From: CADEEN01 sp040384625
Lineage (GTDB): Bacteria; Pseudomonadota; Gammaproteobacteria; Burkholderiales; Burkholderiaceae_C
Length of the DNA: 64,000 nt
Direction: 5' to 3'
NCBI GenBank assembly: GCA_040384625.1
Contig: JAZKIW010000091.1
Span: 58,477-122,476, forward strand
Program-made: the position numbers and the translations under genes
Notes under the pieces: model-generated
Told to the model about the DNA's origin: nothing
The model's database searches: none
The model's input: the letters and a program-made list of their open reading frames with translations, nothing else
Shown: piece after piece, positions 34,001 to 42,531 of the stretch
Numbering within the stretch: position 1 is the first letter of the stretch
How the letters are laid out: every line of letters starts with the position of its first letter

Positions 34001-34812
34001 TGAAGAGCCAACCCATCGTCCGCCTGATGCGCAAGGGCCAGCGCGACCGACGGCACCTGCTGCGCGGCACCGTGGCCGCTGCCGGGGCGGCCCTGCTCAG
34101 CGGGTGCGACCGTCTGTCGCGCAACGAGGCCTTCGTCGACGTGCTCAAGAGCGCCGAGCAGCTGAGCCAGGCGGCGCAGAAGATCGTGGCCCCGCGGCCG
34201 GCGATGGCCCAGGAGTTCGGGAGCGGCGATATCGTCCAGGCCTTCCGCAGCAACGGCACGCTCGAACCGCCGGATGCCGACTACCAGGCATTGCAGGCGA
34301 GCGGCTTCGCCGACTTCAGGCTCGCCGTGCGCGGCCTGGTGGAAAAGCCGGCCGAGTACACGCTGGCGCAGTTGCGCGCGATGCCGGCACGTTCGCAGAT
34401 CACGCGCCACGATTGCGTCGAAGGCTGGAGCTGCATCGGTCAATGGAAGGGCGTGCCGCTGGCGGCCCTGCTGGGCGAGGCAAGGCCCTTGCCGAACGCA
34501 CGCTTCGTCGTCTTCCGCTGCTTCGACTCGATGGACGACGCCTCGCCGACCGCGCCCGACTCGCGCTACTACGAGAGCGTCGACTTCGACGATGCCTATC
34601 ACCCGCAGACGATCCTGGCCTACGACCTGAACGAGAAGCCGCTGCCGGTCAGCAACGGCGCGCCGTTGCGCCTGCGCGTCGAGCGTCAGCTCGGCTACAA
34701 GCACGCCAAGTACGTGCGCGCGATCGAACTGGTCGAGAGCTTCGCCGCCGTTCGCGGCGGCAAGGGCGGTTACTGGGAGGACGAGGGCTACGAGTGGTAC
34801 GCGGGGATCTGA
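34000..34812 (+). CDS. Molybdopterin-dependent oxidoreductase (sulfite oxidase/MsrP fold)
   Basis: A 270-residue enzyme. ATG at 34000 is chosen over the GTG at 33997 because it overlaps the upstream stop by one base. The signal has twin arginines (QRDRRHLLRGTVAAAGAALL) and then SGC, so it may be both Tat-exported and lipidated. The molybdenum-ligand Cys is C139 in TRHDCVEGWSCIGQW. The C-terminal PLRLRVERQLGYKHAKYVRAIEL block is typical of the oxidoreductase molybdopterin-binding domain. With the cytochrome b it resembles MsrP/MsrQ-type or sulfite-oxidase-type pairs, but the partner is b561-like and the substrate is open. Confidence 0.88.
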   Translation: MKSQPIVRLMRKGQRDRRHLLRGTVAAAGAALLSGCDRLSRNEAFVDVLKSAEQLSQAAQKIVAPRPAMAQEFGSGDIVQAFRSNGTLEPPDADYQALQASGFADFRLAVRGLVEKPAEYTLAQLRAMPARSQITRHDCVEGWSCIGQWKGVPLAALLGEARPLPNARFVVFRCFDSMDDASPTAPDSRYYESVDFDDAYHPQTILAYDLNEKPLPVSNGAPLRLRVERQLGYKHAKYVRAIELVESFAAVRGGKGGYWEDEGYEWYAGI

Positions 34813-34818
34813 CGCCGG

Positions 34819-35745
34819 TTACCGTGGTTGCATCGGTGTGGGCAAGCCGCAAGCGCGACCGAACCACTCGGCCCAGAAGTCGATGCAGGCCTTGATCTTG
34901 GGCAGGCGCTGGCGTGTGCTGGCGGTCACGGCATAGATCGGTACCGGCTGCGCGTCGATGAAACCGGGCAAGACCGGCACGAGTCGCCCCTGACCGACCA
35001 GCGGCTCGGCGACGATGGTCGCCATGCGGCCGATGCCCAGGGCCATCAGCACCATGTTGGCCGCCAGGCCTGTGTCGTTGCAGCGCCAGTGGCCCTCGGC
35101 ATCGAAGGTCGTCACTGCGCCATCAACCATGAAGGGCCACTGGTTGAGCAGGGTGGCCGCGCTGTTGGTGATGAGCCGGTGCTGGCGCAGCTCGTCGGGG
35201 TGGCTGGGGGTGCCCGCCTGCGCCAGGTACCCGGGCGCCGCATACAGCGCGCGGCCGAGGCTGCCGATCTGGCGCGCCACCATCGTCTCGGGCAGGCTGG
35301 CGACGGTGCGGATCGCGATGTCGATGCCATCACGCGCCATGTCGACCAGCAGGTCGCTCACCTCGAGCTCGATGTGCAGCAGCGGGTGACGCTGGCTCAG
35401 GCCGGGCAGGCTCGGCACCAGCTGGTATTGCGCGATGACCGTGCTCGCGGCCACGCGCACCCTGCCGCTGGGTTCGCGCGCCTGGCTGGCAAACTCGCCT
35501 TCGAGTTCTTCCAGCGTGGCCCCGATGCGCCGGCAGTAGTCGAGGAAGGTATGGCCTTCGGCCGTCAGCGACAGGCCGTGCGTGGAGCGGTGGATCAAGC
35601 GCGCACCGCAGGTCTTCTCGATGCGGCTGAGCGAGCGTGACACCTGGCTCACCGGCACGTCGCGCTCGCGTGCCACCGCCGACAGCGTGCCGAGCGCGGC
35701 CACGCGGGCGAACAGCATCAGGTCGTCGAAGGCCAGATCATGCAT
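34819..35745 (-). CDS. LysR-family regulator
   Basis: A 308-residue LysR protein of the DsdC/CrgA-like branch: MHDLAFDDLMLFARVAALGTLSAVARERDVPVSQVSRSLSRIEKTCGARLIHRST, effector domain RVRVAASTVIAQYQLVPSLPGL and DLLVDMARDGIDIAIR. The ATG at 35745 starts the canonical HTH. It is convergent with the molybdoenzyme gene (6-nt gap) and divergent from the small gene at 35874. Targets are unknown. Confidence 0.92.
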   Translation of the reverse strand: MHDLAFDDLMLFARVAALGTLSAVARERDVPVSQVSRSLSRIEKTCGARLIHRSTHGLSLTAEGHTFLDYCRRIGATLEELEGEFASQAREPSGRVRVAASTVIAQYQLVPSLPGLSQRHPLLHIELEVSDLLVDMARDGIDIAIRTVASLPETMVARQIGSLGRALYAAPGYLAQAGTPSHPDELRQHRLITNSAATLLNQWPFMVDGAVTTFDAEGHWRCNDTGLAANMVLMALGIGRMATIVAEPLVGQGRLVPVLPGFIDAQPVPIYAVTASTRQRLPKIKACIDFWAEWFGRACGLPTPMQPR

Positions 35746-35873
35746 GGGCGGAATGGTAGGGGCTCGGTGCGTGCGCGCCTTTGCACGCTGCGCAAGACCC
35801 ATTTGTGCCGCGTGCCGTTTCCGAGTTGCAGGCGCTTGCCTAGAGTGGCTGCACGGACCAAAAAGGAGCTGCC

Positions 35874-36104
35874 ATGACCACCCAGCGCATTCACCAAGAC
35901 CTGTCACCCCTCGAACACGCACACCTGTTCGAGGCGGCGCGGCGGGCCGGCGTGCAAGCACGGCGCGAGGCCATCGACGCGTTCTGGGCGGCCGTGGGCC
36001 GGGTTATCGCCCGTGCACTGGTTGCAGGTCGGCAGAGCCTGCACCGTGCTGCCCCGCCCAGGCATGTCGCTGCCGCAGGGCCTCGGCAGCCAGCGCAGGG
36101 CTAG
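35874..36104 (+). CDS. Small conserved-type hypothetical protein
   Basis: A 76-residue protein preceded by AAAGGAG, 6 nt before the ATG. The helical, Arg/Ala-rich N-terminal half (LSPLEHAHLFEAARRAGVQARREAIDAFWAAVGRVIARAL) resembles short DUF1127-like or RSP_7527-like proteins of proteobacteria. The last 20 residues are low complexity and overlap the VOC gene end by 4 nt. The strong ribosome binding site is the main support. Confidence 0.55.
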   Translation: MTTQRIHQDLSPLEHAHLFEAARRAGVQARREAIDAFWAAVGRVIARALVAGRQSLHRAAPPRHVAAAGPRQPAQG

Positions 36105-36523
36105 CGCGCGAAGACCTGGCCGATGTCGCCAAAGGCCTTGAACTCCAGGGCGTTGCCGGCCGGGTCGAGGAAGAACATCGTCGCCTGTTCACCGACCTGA
36201 CCCTTGAAGCGCACCTGCGGTTCGATCACGAAGCGGGTGTCAGCGGCCTTGAGCTTGGCCGCCAAGGCCTCCCACTCGGCCATCGGCAGGATGGCGCCGA
36301 AGTGGCGCACCGGCACGTCTTCTCCGTCGACCGGGCTAGTGTGGCGGTGGCCGCACTCGCCCGGTGCCAAGTGCGCGACGATCTGGTGCCCATAAAAGTC
36401 GAAGTCGACCCATTCAGGCGCGCTGCGGCCCTCAGGGCAACCGAGCAGCTCGCCGTAGAAGCGGCGCGCTGCTGGGATGTCGTCGACCGGGAAGGCCAGG
36501 TGGAACAGGGCTTGGGTGTTCAT
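36101..36523 (-). CDS. VOC-family (glyoxalase/dioxygenase-fold) protein
   Basis: A 140-residue protein with one vicinal-oxygen-chelate module: LFHLAFPVDDIPAARRFYGELLGCPEG, FYGHQIVAHLAPG and FFLDPAGNALEFKAF. Candidate metal ligands are His in FHLAF, His in VRHFG and Glu in LEFKAF. It is likely an isomerase, lyase or resistance-type enzyme; the substrate is unknown. The ATG at 36523 is preferred to an in-frame GTG 12 nt upstream, neither having a clear ribosome site. Confidence 0.88.
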   Translation of the reverse strand: MNTQALFHLAFPVDDIPAARRFYGELLGCPEGRSAPEWVDFDFYGHQIVAHLAPGECGHRHTSPVDGEDVPVRHFGAILPMAEWEALAAKLKAADTRFVIEPQVRFKGQVGEQATMFFLDPAGNALEFKAFGDIGQVFAR

Positions 36524-36680
36524 GGATTCGAGCACGAGCGTCGTCGATCGGTGGGGCGATTGTCGCGTCTTGTTGCGTTTCCGACCAATCCGTAAGGCCT
36601 CGTCCTACAGGCTCGAGCGGACGTGCAGATTACGGTGTCGCACCGAAACGCATTACCGCCAACCGGCGGAGGACACCATC

Positions 36681-37871
36681 ATGGCTTCACTCAAATTCCT
36701 GCCTCAGGCAGCGACGGCCCTGGCCGGCGCCGCCATCCTCGCCGCCTGCGGTGGCGGCAGCGACGATCCCAGCACCGGCACCATGCGCCTGTCGATCACG
36801 GACGCGCCGGCCTGCGGCTACGACTCGGTCTTCGTCACCGTCGAAAAGGTGCGTGTGCACCAAAGCAGTTCGGCCGGCGATGGCGACGCTGGCTGGTCCG
36901 AGGTGGTGCTCGCCGCGCCGCAGCGCATCGACCTGCTGACCCTGAACAACGGCACCCTGTTGCCGCTCGGCCAGACCGAACTGCCTGCCGGTACCTACAC
37001 CCAGATGCGCCTGGTGCTGGCACCGAACACGGCCACCAATCCCTTGGCCAATGCGATCAAGCCGACGGGCGGGGTCGAAACCGCCTTGACCACACCGAGC
37101 GCGCAGCAGAGCGGCCTCAAGGCCAATGTGAACCTGGCGGTGCCCGCCGGCCAGGTGGCTGATTTCGCGATCGATTTCGACGCCTGCAAGTCCTTCGTCA
37201 AGGCCGGCAACTCGGGCAACTACCACATCAAGCCAGTGCTGACGGTGATTCCGATCCTGTCCACCGCAGGCCAGCGCATCGTCGGTTTCGTCGATCCTTC
37301 GCTGGTGGCCGACGGCGCAGCGGTCTCGGCCCAGCTCGCCGGCGCGCCGGTGCGCGCGACCGCGCCAGACGCAACAGGTCGCTTCGAGCTGTACCCGGTG
37401 CCCGCCGGAACCTACGACCTGGTGATCACGGCCAGCGGCCGCGTCAACGCGGTGATGACCGGCGTGCCCGTTAGCGCCACCACCTCGACTGTGATCGGCA
37501 GCGATGCGGCGCGCATCAACACGCCGGACTCGGCGGCGAGCCATGTCGCGTCGGGCACGGTCACGGCAGGAGGCAATGCGGCCAACACCGGTGCCTCGGT
37601 GCGCGCGCTGCAGACGCTGAGCGCCGGCCCGACCATCGAGGTCGGCTACAGCGCAGCCAACGCTGTGACCGGGGCCTACAGCATGACCCTGCCCGTCGGC
37701 GCGCCGGCCAGGCTGGCCTACGCTGCCGGCGCGCTGACCTTCACGTTCGCCAGCGACGCGCCGATGGCCGGTCTGTACAAGCTCGAGGCGAGCGCGCCCG
37801 GCTTTGCCACCCAGACGGCCAACATCGCGCTGACGATGGACCTCGTGACGAACTTCGCCTTGGTGCCCTGA
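36681..37871 (+). CDS. DUF4382-domain lipoprotein
   Basis: A 396-residue lipoprotein (GGAGG upstream of the ATG; lipobox LAAC, Cys about 23, then GGGSDD). The DUF4382 domain spans about 30-190 (MRLSITDAPACGYDSVFVTVEKVRVHQ, TYTQMRLVL, FDACKSFVKAGNSGNYHIKPVLTVI). It is followed by carboxypeptidase-like beta repeats (GRFELYPVPAGTYDLVITASG; GAYSMTLPVGAPARL; GLYKLEASAPGFATQTANI). It is probably a surface or periplasmic structural protein. It ends at a strong hairpin terminator. Confidence 0.88.
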   Translation: MASLKFLPQAATALAGAAILAACGGGSDDPSTGTMRLSITDAPACGYDSVFVTVEKVRVHQSSSAGDGDAGWSEVVLAAPQRIDLLTLNNGTLLPLGQTELPAGTYTQMRLVLAPNTATNPLANAIKPTGGVETALTTPSAQQSGLKANVNLAVPAGQVADFAIDFDACKSFVKAGNSGNYHIKPVLTVIPILSTAGQRIVGFVDPSLVADGAAVSAQLAGAPVRATAPDATGRFELYPVPAGTYDLVITASGRVNAVMTGVPVSATTSTVIGSDAARINTPDSAASHVASGTVTAGGNAANTGASVRALQTLSAGPTIEVGYSAANAVTGAYSMTLPVGAPARLAYAAGALTFTFASDAPMAGLYKLEASAPGFATQTANIALTMDLVTNFALVP

Positions 37872-37890
37872 GTCTCGTCCAGGTCTAGTG

Positions 37891-37916
37891 AAACGGCCCG
37901 CTTCGGCGGGCCGTTT
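37891..37916. terminator. Bidirectional hairpin terminator
   Basis: An 11-bp perfect stem AAACGGCCCGC / GCGGGCCGTTT closes the stable tetraloop TTCG. The right arm ends in TTT, and on the other strand the arm also ends in TTT. It separates the DUF4382 gene (+) from the convergent efflux operon (-) and can serve both. Confidence 0.9.
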
Positions 37917-37930
37917 GCATGTGGCGGACT

Positions 37931-39376
37931 TCAGCGTCGCTCGGCCAACAGGGCCGTGCTCCAGCCGCCGCCGAGGGCACGGTACAGATCGGCCTGCGCG
38001 GCAATGACCGCGCGGCGCGCATCGGCCACCTGGGCCTGCGCGCTCAGGGCGGCGCGCTCGGCCTCGATCAGTTGCAGGCGGCTCGACTCGCCGCCGTTAT
38101 GGCGCAGCCGGGTCAGTTCGGCGGCGCGCGTCAGGGCGCTGGCGCGCTGCTCGGCCAGGCGCAGGCTCTCTGCGGTTTCGCTGCGTGCGCCGAGGGCATT
38201 GCGCGCATCGCTGAAGGCGTTGGCCACGCTGTCGCGGTAGTCCAGCTCGGCGATGCGTTCGCGCGCACGCTCGGCGTCACTTTGTGCGCGCAGGCGGCCA
38301 CCGCCCCAGATCGGCTGGGTGGCCGAAGCCAGCAGGTTCCAGATCAGCGACGGCCCGTCGAACAGGCGCGACAGGTCGCTGCTCTCCTGGCCGAGCGAGG
38401 CGCTCAGTGCGATGCGCGGGAAGTAGGCGGCGCGCGCGACGTCGACGCGGGCACCGGCCGCGGCCAGGCGCGCCTCGGCAGCGCGCACGTCGGGGCGATG
38501 CTGCAGCAGGTCGGACGGCAGGCCTGCCGGGACCGCAAGCACCGTCGGCGGTGCCACGGGCTGGGGCGCCCGGGCGACGGCCTGCTCGATCAGCGCCCGC
38601 GGACTGCGGCCGAGCAGAACGGCTAAGGCCCGCTCGCTCTCGCCGCGCGCACGGTCCAGTCGTGGCAACTGGGCCTCGTTGGTCGCCAGCTCGCCTTCGA
38701 GCTGACGCAAATCGAGCTCGCCGATGTCGCCCGCGTTCAGGCGCAGGCGCTGCAGGCCCAGGCTCTCGCGCTGCACCTCCACCGCGCTGCCGAACAACTG
38801 ACGCTGTGCGTCCTGCGCCTGGAGCGAGGCATAGGCCTGCACCACCTGGGCCGCGATCGCGCCGTACAGCCCGTCGCGCGTCGTTGTGGCCGCCAGCAAC
38901 TCGGCCCGCGCCGCGGCACTGGCCTTGGCCAGGCGCGACCAGAGGTCAATCTCGTAGTCGGCGTTGATGCGTGCACGGTAGGTGCTGCTGGTCGGCGAGC
39001 CCCCCTGCAGCGGCGAACCGGTCTCGGTGATGCGCTGGCGACTGCCGCTGACGGTGGCCGTCAGGCTCGGCTGGCTCTCGCTGCGCGAAAGCGCCAGCAG
39101 CGCACGCGACTCGTCGATGCGGGCCACGGCGCGCGCCAGGTCGCGGTTGTTCTGCAGCGCTTCGGCGACCAGGGCATTCAGGGCGGGGTCGTTGAACGTG
39201 GTCCACCAATCGGTGGCCACCGGAACGCTGGCCAGCGTCGATGCAGGCAGCTCGAGCGTCGGCGGGGCGGTCTGGCCGGCGGGCGGCAGCAGCGAGGCGC
39301 AGCCGCCGAGTGCCACCAGAGCGGCCAGCGCGAGCAGCGCCGCGGAGGCGGTGCTGTCGATAGGGGCGCGGCTCAT
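37931..39376 (-). CDS. RND efflux outer-membrane channel lipoprotein (NodT/OprM type)
   Basis: A 481-residue outer-membrane factor with lipobox LGGC (Cys near 26). The paired OEP repeats are DPALNALVAEALQNNRDLARAVARIDESRALLALSRSESQPSL and RPDVRAAEARLAAAGARVDVARAAYFPRI, with WNLLASATQPIWGGG. It forms the trimeric exit duct of the pump encoded upstream. Its start overlaps the permease stop (ATGA). Confidence 0.93.
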   Translation of the reverse strand: MSRAPIDSTASAALLALAALVALGGCASLLPPAGQTAPPTLELPASTLASVPVATDWWTTFNDPALNALVAEALQNNRDLARAVARIDESRALLALSRSESQPSLTATVSGSRQRITETGSPLQGGSPTSSTYRARINADYEIDLWSRLAKASAAARAELLAATTTRDGLYGAIAAQVVQAYASLQAQDAQRQLFGSAVEVQRESLGLQRLRLNAGDIGELDLRQLEGELATNEAQLPRLDRARGESERALAVLLGRSPRALIEQAVARAPQPVAPPTVLAVPAGLPSDLLQHRPDVRAAEARLAAAGARVDVARAAYFPRIALSASLGQESSDLSRLFDGPSLIWNLLASATQPIWGGGRLRAQSDAERARERIAELDYRDSVANAFSDARNALGARSETAESLRLAEQRASALTRAAELTRLRHNGGESSRLQLIEAERAALSAQAQVADARRAVIAAQADLYRALGGGWSTALLAERR

Positions 39377-42300
39377 CGCAGGTCTCCTTCGTCCTTGGGC
39401 TCGGCCTCGGCCCGGATGTCGGCCGTGCTGCGTGCCTCGCGCAGCTTGCGCGCGGTGATCACCTTGTAGAACATGGGCACGAAGAAGATGGCCAGGAAGG
39501 TCGCGGCCAGCATGCCGCCCATCACCCCGGTGCCGACCGAGCGCCGTGCACCGGCGCCTGCGCCGGAGGAAAACGCGAGCGGCAGCACGCCGAGGATGAA
39601 GGCCAGCGAGGTCATGATGATCGGCCGAAAGCGCAGGCGTGCCGCTTCGAGCGCGGCACCCGAGGCGCTCATGCCTTCGTGGAACTTCAGCGACGCGTAT
39701 TCGACGATCAGGATCGCGTTCTTCGCCGCCAGGCCGAGCAGGGTCACCAGGCCGATCTGGAAGTAGACGTCGTTCGTCATGCCGCGAAGCCACACCGCGG
39801 CGAGTGCGCCGAAGGTGCCGAAGGGCAGGGCCAGCAGCACCGACAGCGGCAGCGACCATTTCTCGTACTGGGCCGACAGGATCAGGAACACCATGAGCGC
39901 ACCCAGGGCCAGCGCCAGGCCCGAGGTGCCCGAGGCGCGCTTCTCCTGGTAGGAGGCGCCGCCCCAGTCGAAGCTGAAATCCGGCGGCAGCACCTGCTTG
40001 GCGAGGCGTTCGACCTCGGCGATGGCCTGGCCCGAGCTGACGCCCGGCGCGCCCTGGCCGAACAGCTTGACCGCCGGCAGGTTGTTGAAGCGGTCGAGCG
40101 TTTCCGGGCCCGAGGCGAAGCGCACGGTGGCGAGGGCCGACACCGGCACCATCTCGCCGCCGCTGCCGCGCACCCAGATGCGGCCGATGTCGTCGGGCCG
40201 CTTGCGGAAGCTCGGCTCGGCCGACATCAACACCTGCCAGGCGCGGCCCGACTTGGTGAAGTCGTTGATGTAGGCGCTGCCCAGCGTGGCCGCCAGTGTG
40301 TTGAACAACTCGTCGAGCGGCACGCCCAGGGCCTTGGCGCGCTCGCGGTCGACGTCCACTGACAGCTGCGGCGTATTGGCGCGCCACAGGGTCTGCACGC
40401 CGCCGAGCTGCTTGCTCTGCGCCGCTGCGCCCATGAATTGCTGCGAGACATCGGCCAGGCGCTTGGCGCCGCCGTCACCGCGGTTCTGCAGGTAGAGCTC
40501 AAAGCCGCCCGCGGTACCGAGGCCGAAGATTGGTGGCGGATTGAAGGCCAGGACCAGGGCCTCCTTGATGTGTCCGGTCTTGCCGAACAGTTCACCGACC
40601 AGGGCCGTCACCGGCACGTCGCGCTGGTTCCAGTGCGTCTGGGTCACGAAGATGGTCGCCGCGTTGTTGCGGTAGCCGCCGCCGAGGAAGTCGAAGCCGG
40701 TGAAGGCGATGACGTTCTCGTTGGCCGGGTTCGACTTGATGATCTGGATCACCTCGCCGACGACCTTGTCGGTGCGTTCGAGCGAGGCGCCGTCAGGCAG
40801 GATCACCGCGGCGATGTAGTAGCCCTGGTCTTCGTCGGGCACCAGGGATCCGGGCGTGACACGCCACAGGCCGGCGGCCAACGCGACCATGCCCACGAAC
40901 AGCAGCAGGCCGATGCCGGCACGCCGGACCATGAAGCCGACGCCGTTGACATAGCTGCCGGTGACGCGCAGGAAAGTGCGGTTGAACCAGCTGAAGAATC
41001 GGCCGGGCTCCTTGTGGCCCTTCTTGAGGATCATCACGCACAGGCTGGGCGTCAGCGTCAGCGCGACGATGCCCGAGATCACAACCGCGATCGAGATCGT
41101 CGCCGCGAACTGCCGGTACAGCTCTCCCGACAGGCCGCCGAGGAAGGCGATCGGCACGAACACGGCGCAGAGCACCAGCACAATTGCGATCACCGGCCCC
41201 GAGACCTCCTGCATCGCCTTGATTGCCGCCTCGCGCGCCGGCAAGTGCTGCTCGCGCATGATGCGCTCGACGTTTTCGAGCACGACGATCGCGTCGTCGA
41301 CGACGATGCCGATCGCCAGCACCATGCCGAACAGGGTCAGCGTGTTGATCGAATAGCCGAGCATCAGCAGCCCGGCGAAGGTGCCGATCAGCGACACCGG
41401 CACGGCCACCAGCGGGATCAGGGTCGCGCGCCAGCTCTGCAGGAACAGGAACACCACTGCGATCACCAGCACCATGGCTTCGCTCAGGGTGATGACCACC
41501 TCTTCGATCGAGACCTTGACGAAACGCGTGGTGTCGTATGGCACCGTGTACGTCATGCCGGAGGGGAAGCGCGTGGCCAGATCGGCCACGGTGCGGTTCA
41601 CTTCGGCGGCGACATCGAGCGCGTTCGCGCCCGGCTGCAGGAAGATGCCCACCAGGGTCGCCGGCTTGCCGTTGATGCGGCCAATGAAGTCGTAGTCCTT
41701 CGCGCCGAGCTCGATCCGCGCCACGTCCTTCAGGCGCAGGGTGCTGCCGTCGGGCTCGGTGCGCAGGATGATCTCTTCGAACTGTTTTGGCTCCGAGAGT
41801 CGTCCCTGGGTGGTGATGGTGTAGACCATCTCCTGCGCGCCGCCGGTGGGCGCCTGGCCGACCTTGCCGGCGGCGAACTGCGCGTTCTGTTCGTTGATCG
41901 CGCGCGCGATGTCGCCGGTGGTGAGCTTCAATTGGGCCAGGCGGTCGGGCTTGAGCCAGACGCGCATTGCCCAGTCCTTGGCGCCGAAGATCTGCACGCT
42001 GGTGGTGCCGGGCACGCGCTTCAGCGAGTCGAGCACGTTCAGCGTCACGTAGTTGCTGATCGAGAGGTCGTCGCGGCTGCCGTCGGGCGAGAAGAAGGCC
42101 TGCACCTGGAGGAAGGCCGATGATCCCTTTTCCACGGTCACGCCCTGGCGCCGCACTTCCTGCGGCAGCTTGGCCTCGGCCTGCTTGACCCGGTTGTTCA
42201 CGGTCTGCGCGGCCTGGTCGACATTGGTGCCGATGTCGAAGGTGACCTGGATCGTGACCACGCCGTTCGAGGTCGAGGTCGAGCCCATGTAGATCATGTG

Positions 42301-42522
42301 CTCGACGCCGTTGATGGCGTTCTCGAGCGGGGCGGCGACGGTCTGCTCGATGACTTCGGCGCTCGCGCCCGGGTAGATCGCCGTCACGGTGACGACCGGC
42401 GGCGCGATCTCCGGGTACTGCGCGATCGGCAGCGAGCGGGTCGCGGCCAGGCCGGCGATGACGATGAACAGCGACAGCACGGCCGCGAAGATCGGCCGGT
42501 CGATGAAGAAGCGGGAGAACAT
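39373..42522 (-). CDS. RND multidrug efflux permease (HAE1/AcrB type)
   Basis: A 1049-residue inner-membrane pump of standard HAE1 length. It begins MFSRFFIDRPIFAAVLSLFIVIAGL. The proton-relay pair is in GIVVDDAIVVLENVERIM, and the family loops VVTVTAIYPGASAEVIEQTVAAPLE, GQAPTGG and PSLCVMILKKG are present. C-terminal helices include RFRPIIMTSLAFILGVLPLAFSSGAGAGARRSVGTGV. It exports hydrophobic drugs or related compounds with the adjacent fusion protein and outer-membrane channel. No regulator gene is adjacent, which is unusual for such operons. Confidence 0.96.
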   Translation of the reverse strand: MFSRFFIDRPIFAAVLSLFIVIAGLAATRSLPIAQYPEIAPPVVTVTAIYPGASAEVIEQTVAAPLENAINGVEHMIYMGSTSTSNGVVTIQVTFDIGTNVDQAAQTVNNRVKQAEAKLPQEVRRQGVTVEKGSSAFLQVQAFFSPDGSRDDLSISNYVTLNVLDSLKRVPGTTSVQIFGAKDWAMRVWLKPDRLAQLKLTTGDIARAINEQNAQFAAGKVGQAPTGGAQEMVYTITTQGRLSEPKQFEEIILRTEPDGSTLRLKDVARIELGAKDYDFIGRINGKPATLVGIFLQPGANALDVAAEVNRTVADLATRFPSGMTYTVPYDTTRFVKVSIEEVVITLSEAMVLVIAVVFLFLQSWRATLIPLVAVPVSLIGTFAGLLMLGYSINTLTLFGMVLAIGIVVDDAIVVLENVERIMREQHLPAREAAIKAMQEVSGPVIAIVLVLCAVFVPIAFLGGLSGELYRQFAATISIAVVISGIVALTLTPSLCVMILKKGHKEPGRFFSWFNRTFLRVTGSYVNGVGFMVRRAGIGLLLFVGMVALAAGLWRVTPGSLVPDEDQGYYIAAVILPDGASLERTDKVVGEVIQIIKSNPANENVIAFTGFDFLGGGYRNNAATIFVTQTHWNQRDVPVTALVGELFGKTGHIKEALVLAFNPPPIFGLGTAGGFELYLQNRGDGGAKRLADVSQQFMGAAAQSKQLGGVQTLWRANTPQLSVDVDRERAKALGVPLDELFNTLAATLGSAYINDFTKSGRAWQVLMSAEPSFRKRPDDIGRIWVRGSGGEMVPVSALATVRFASGPETLDRFNNLPAVKLFGQGAPGVSSGQAIAEVERLAKQVLPPDFSFDWGGASYQEKRASGTSGLALALGALMVFLILSAQYEKWSLPLSVLLALPFGTFGALAAVWLRGMTNDVYFQIGLVTLLGLAAKNAILIVEYASLKFHEGMSASGAALEAARLRFRPIIMTSLAFILGVLPLAFSSGAGAGARRSVGTGVMGGMLAATFLAIFFVPMFYKVITARKLREARSTADIRAEAEPKDEGDLR

Positions 42523-42531
42523 GGGCGCGCC

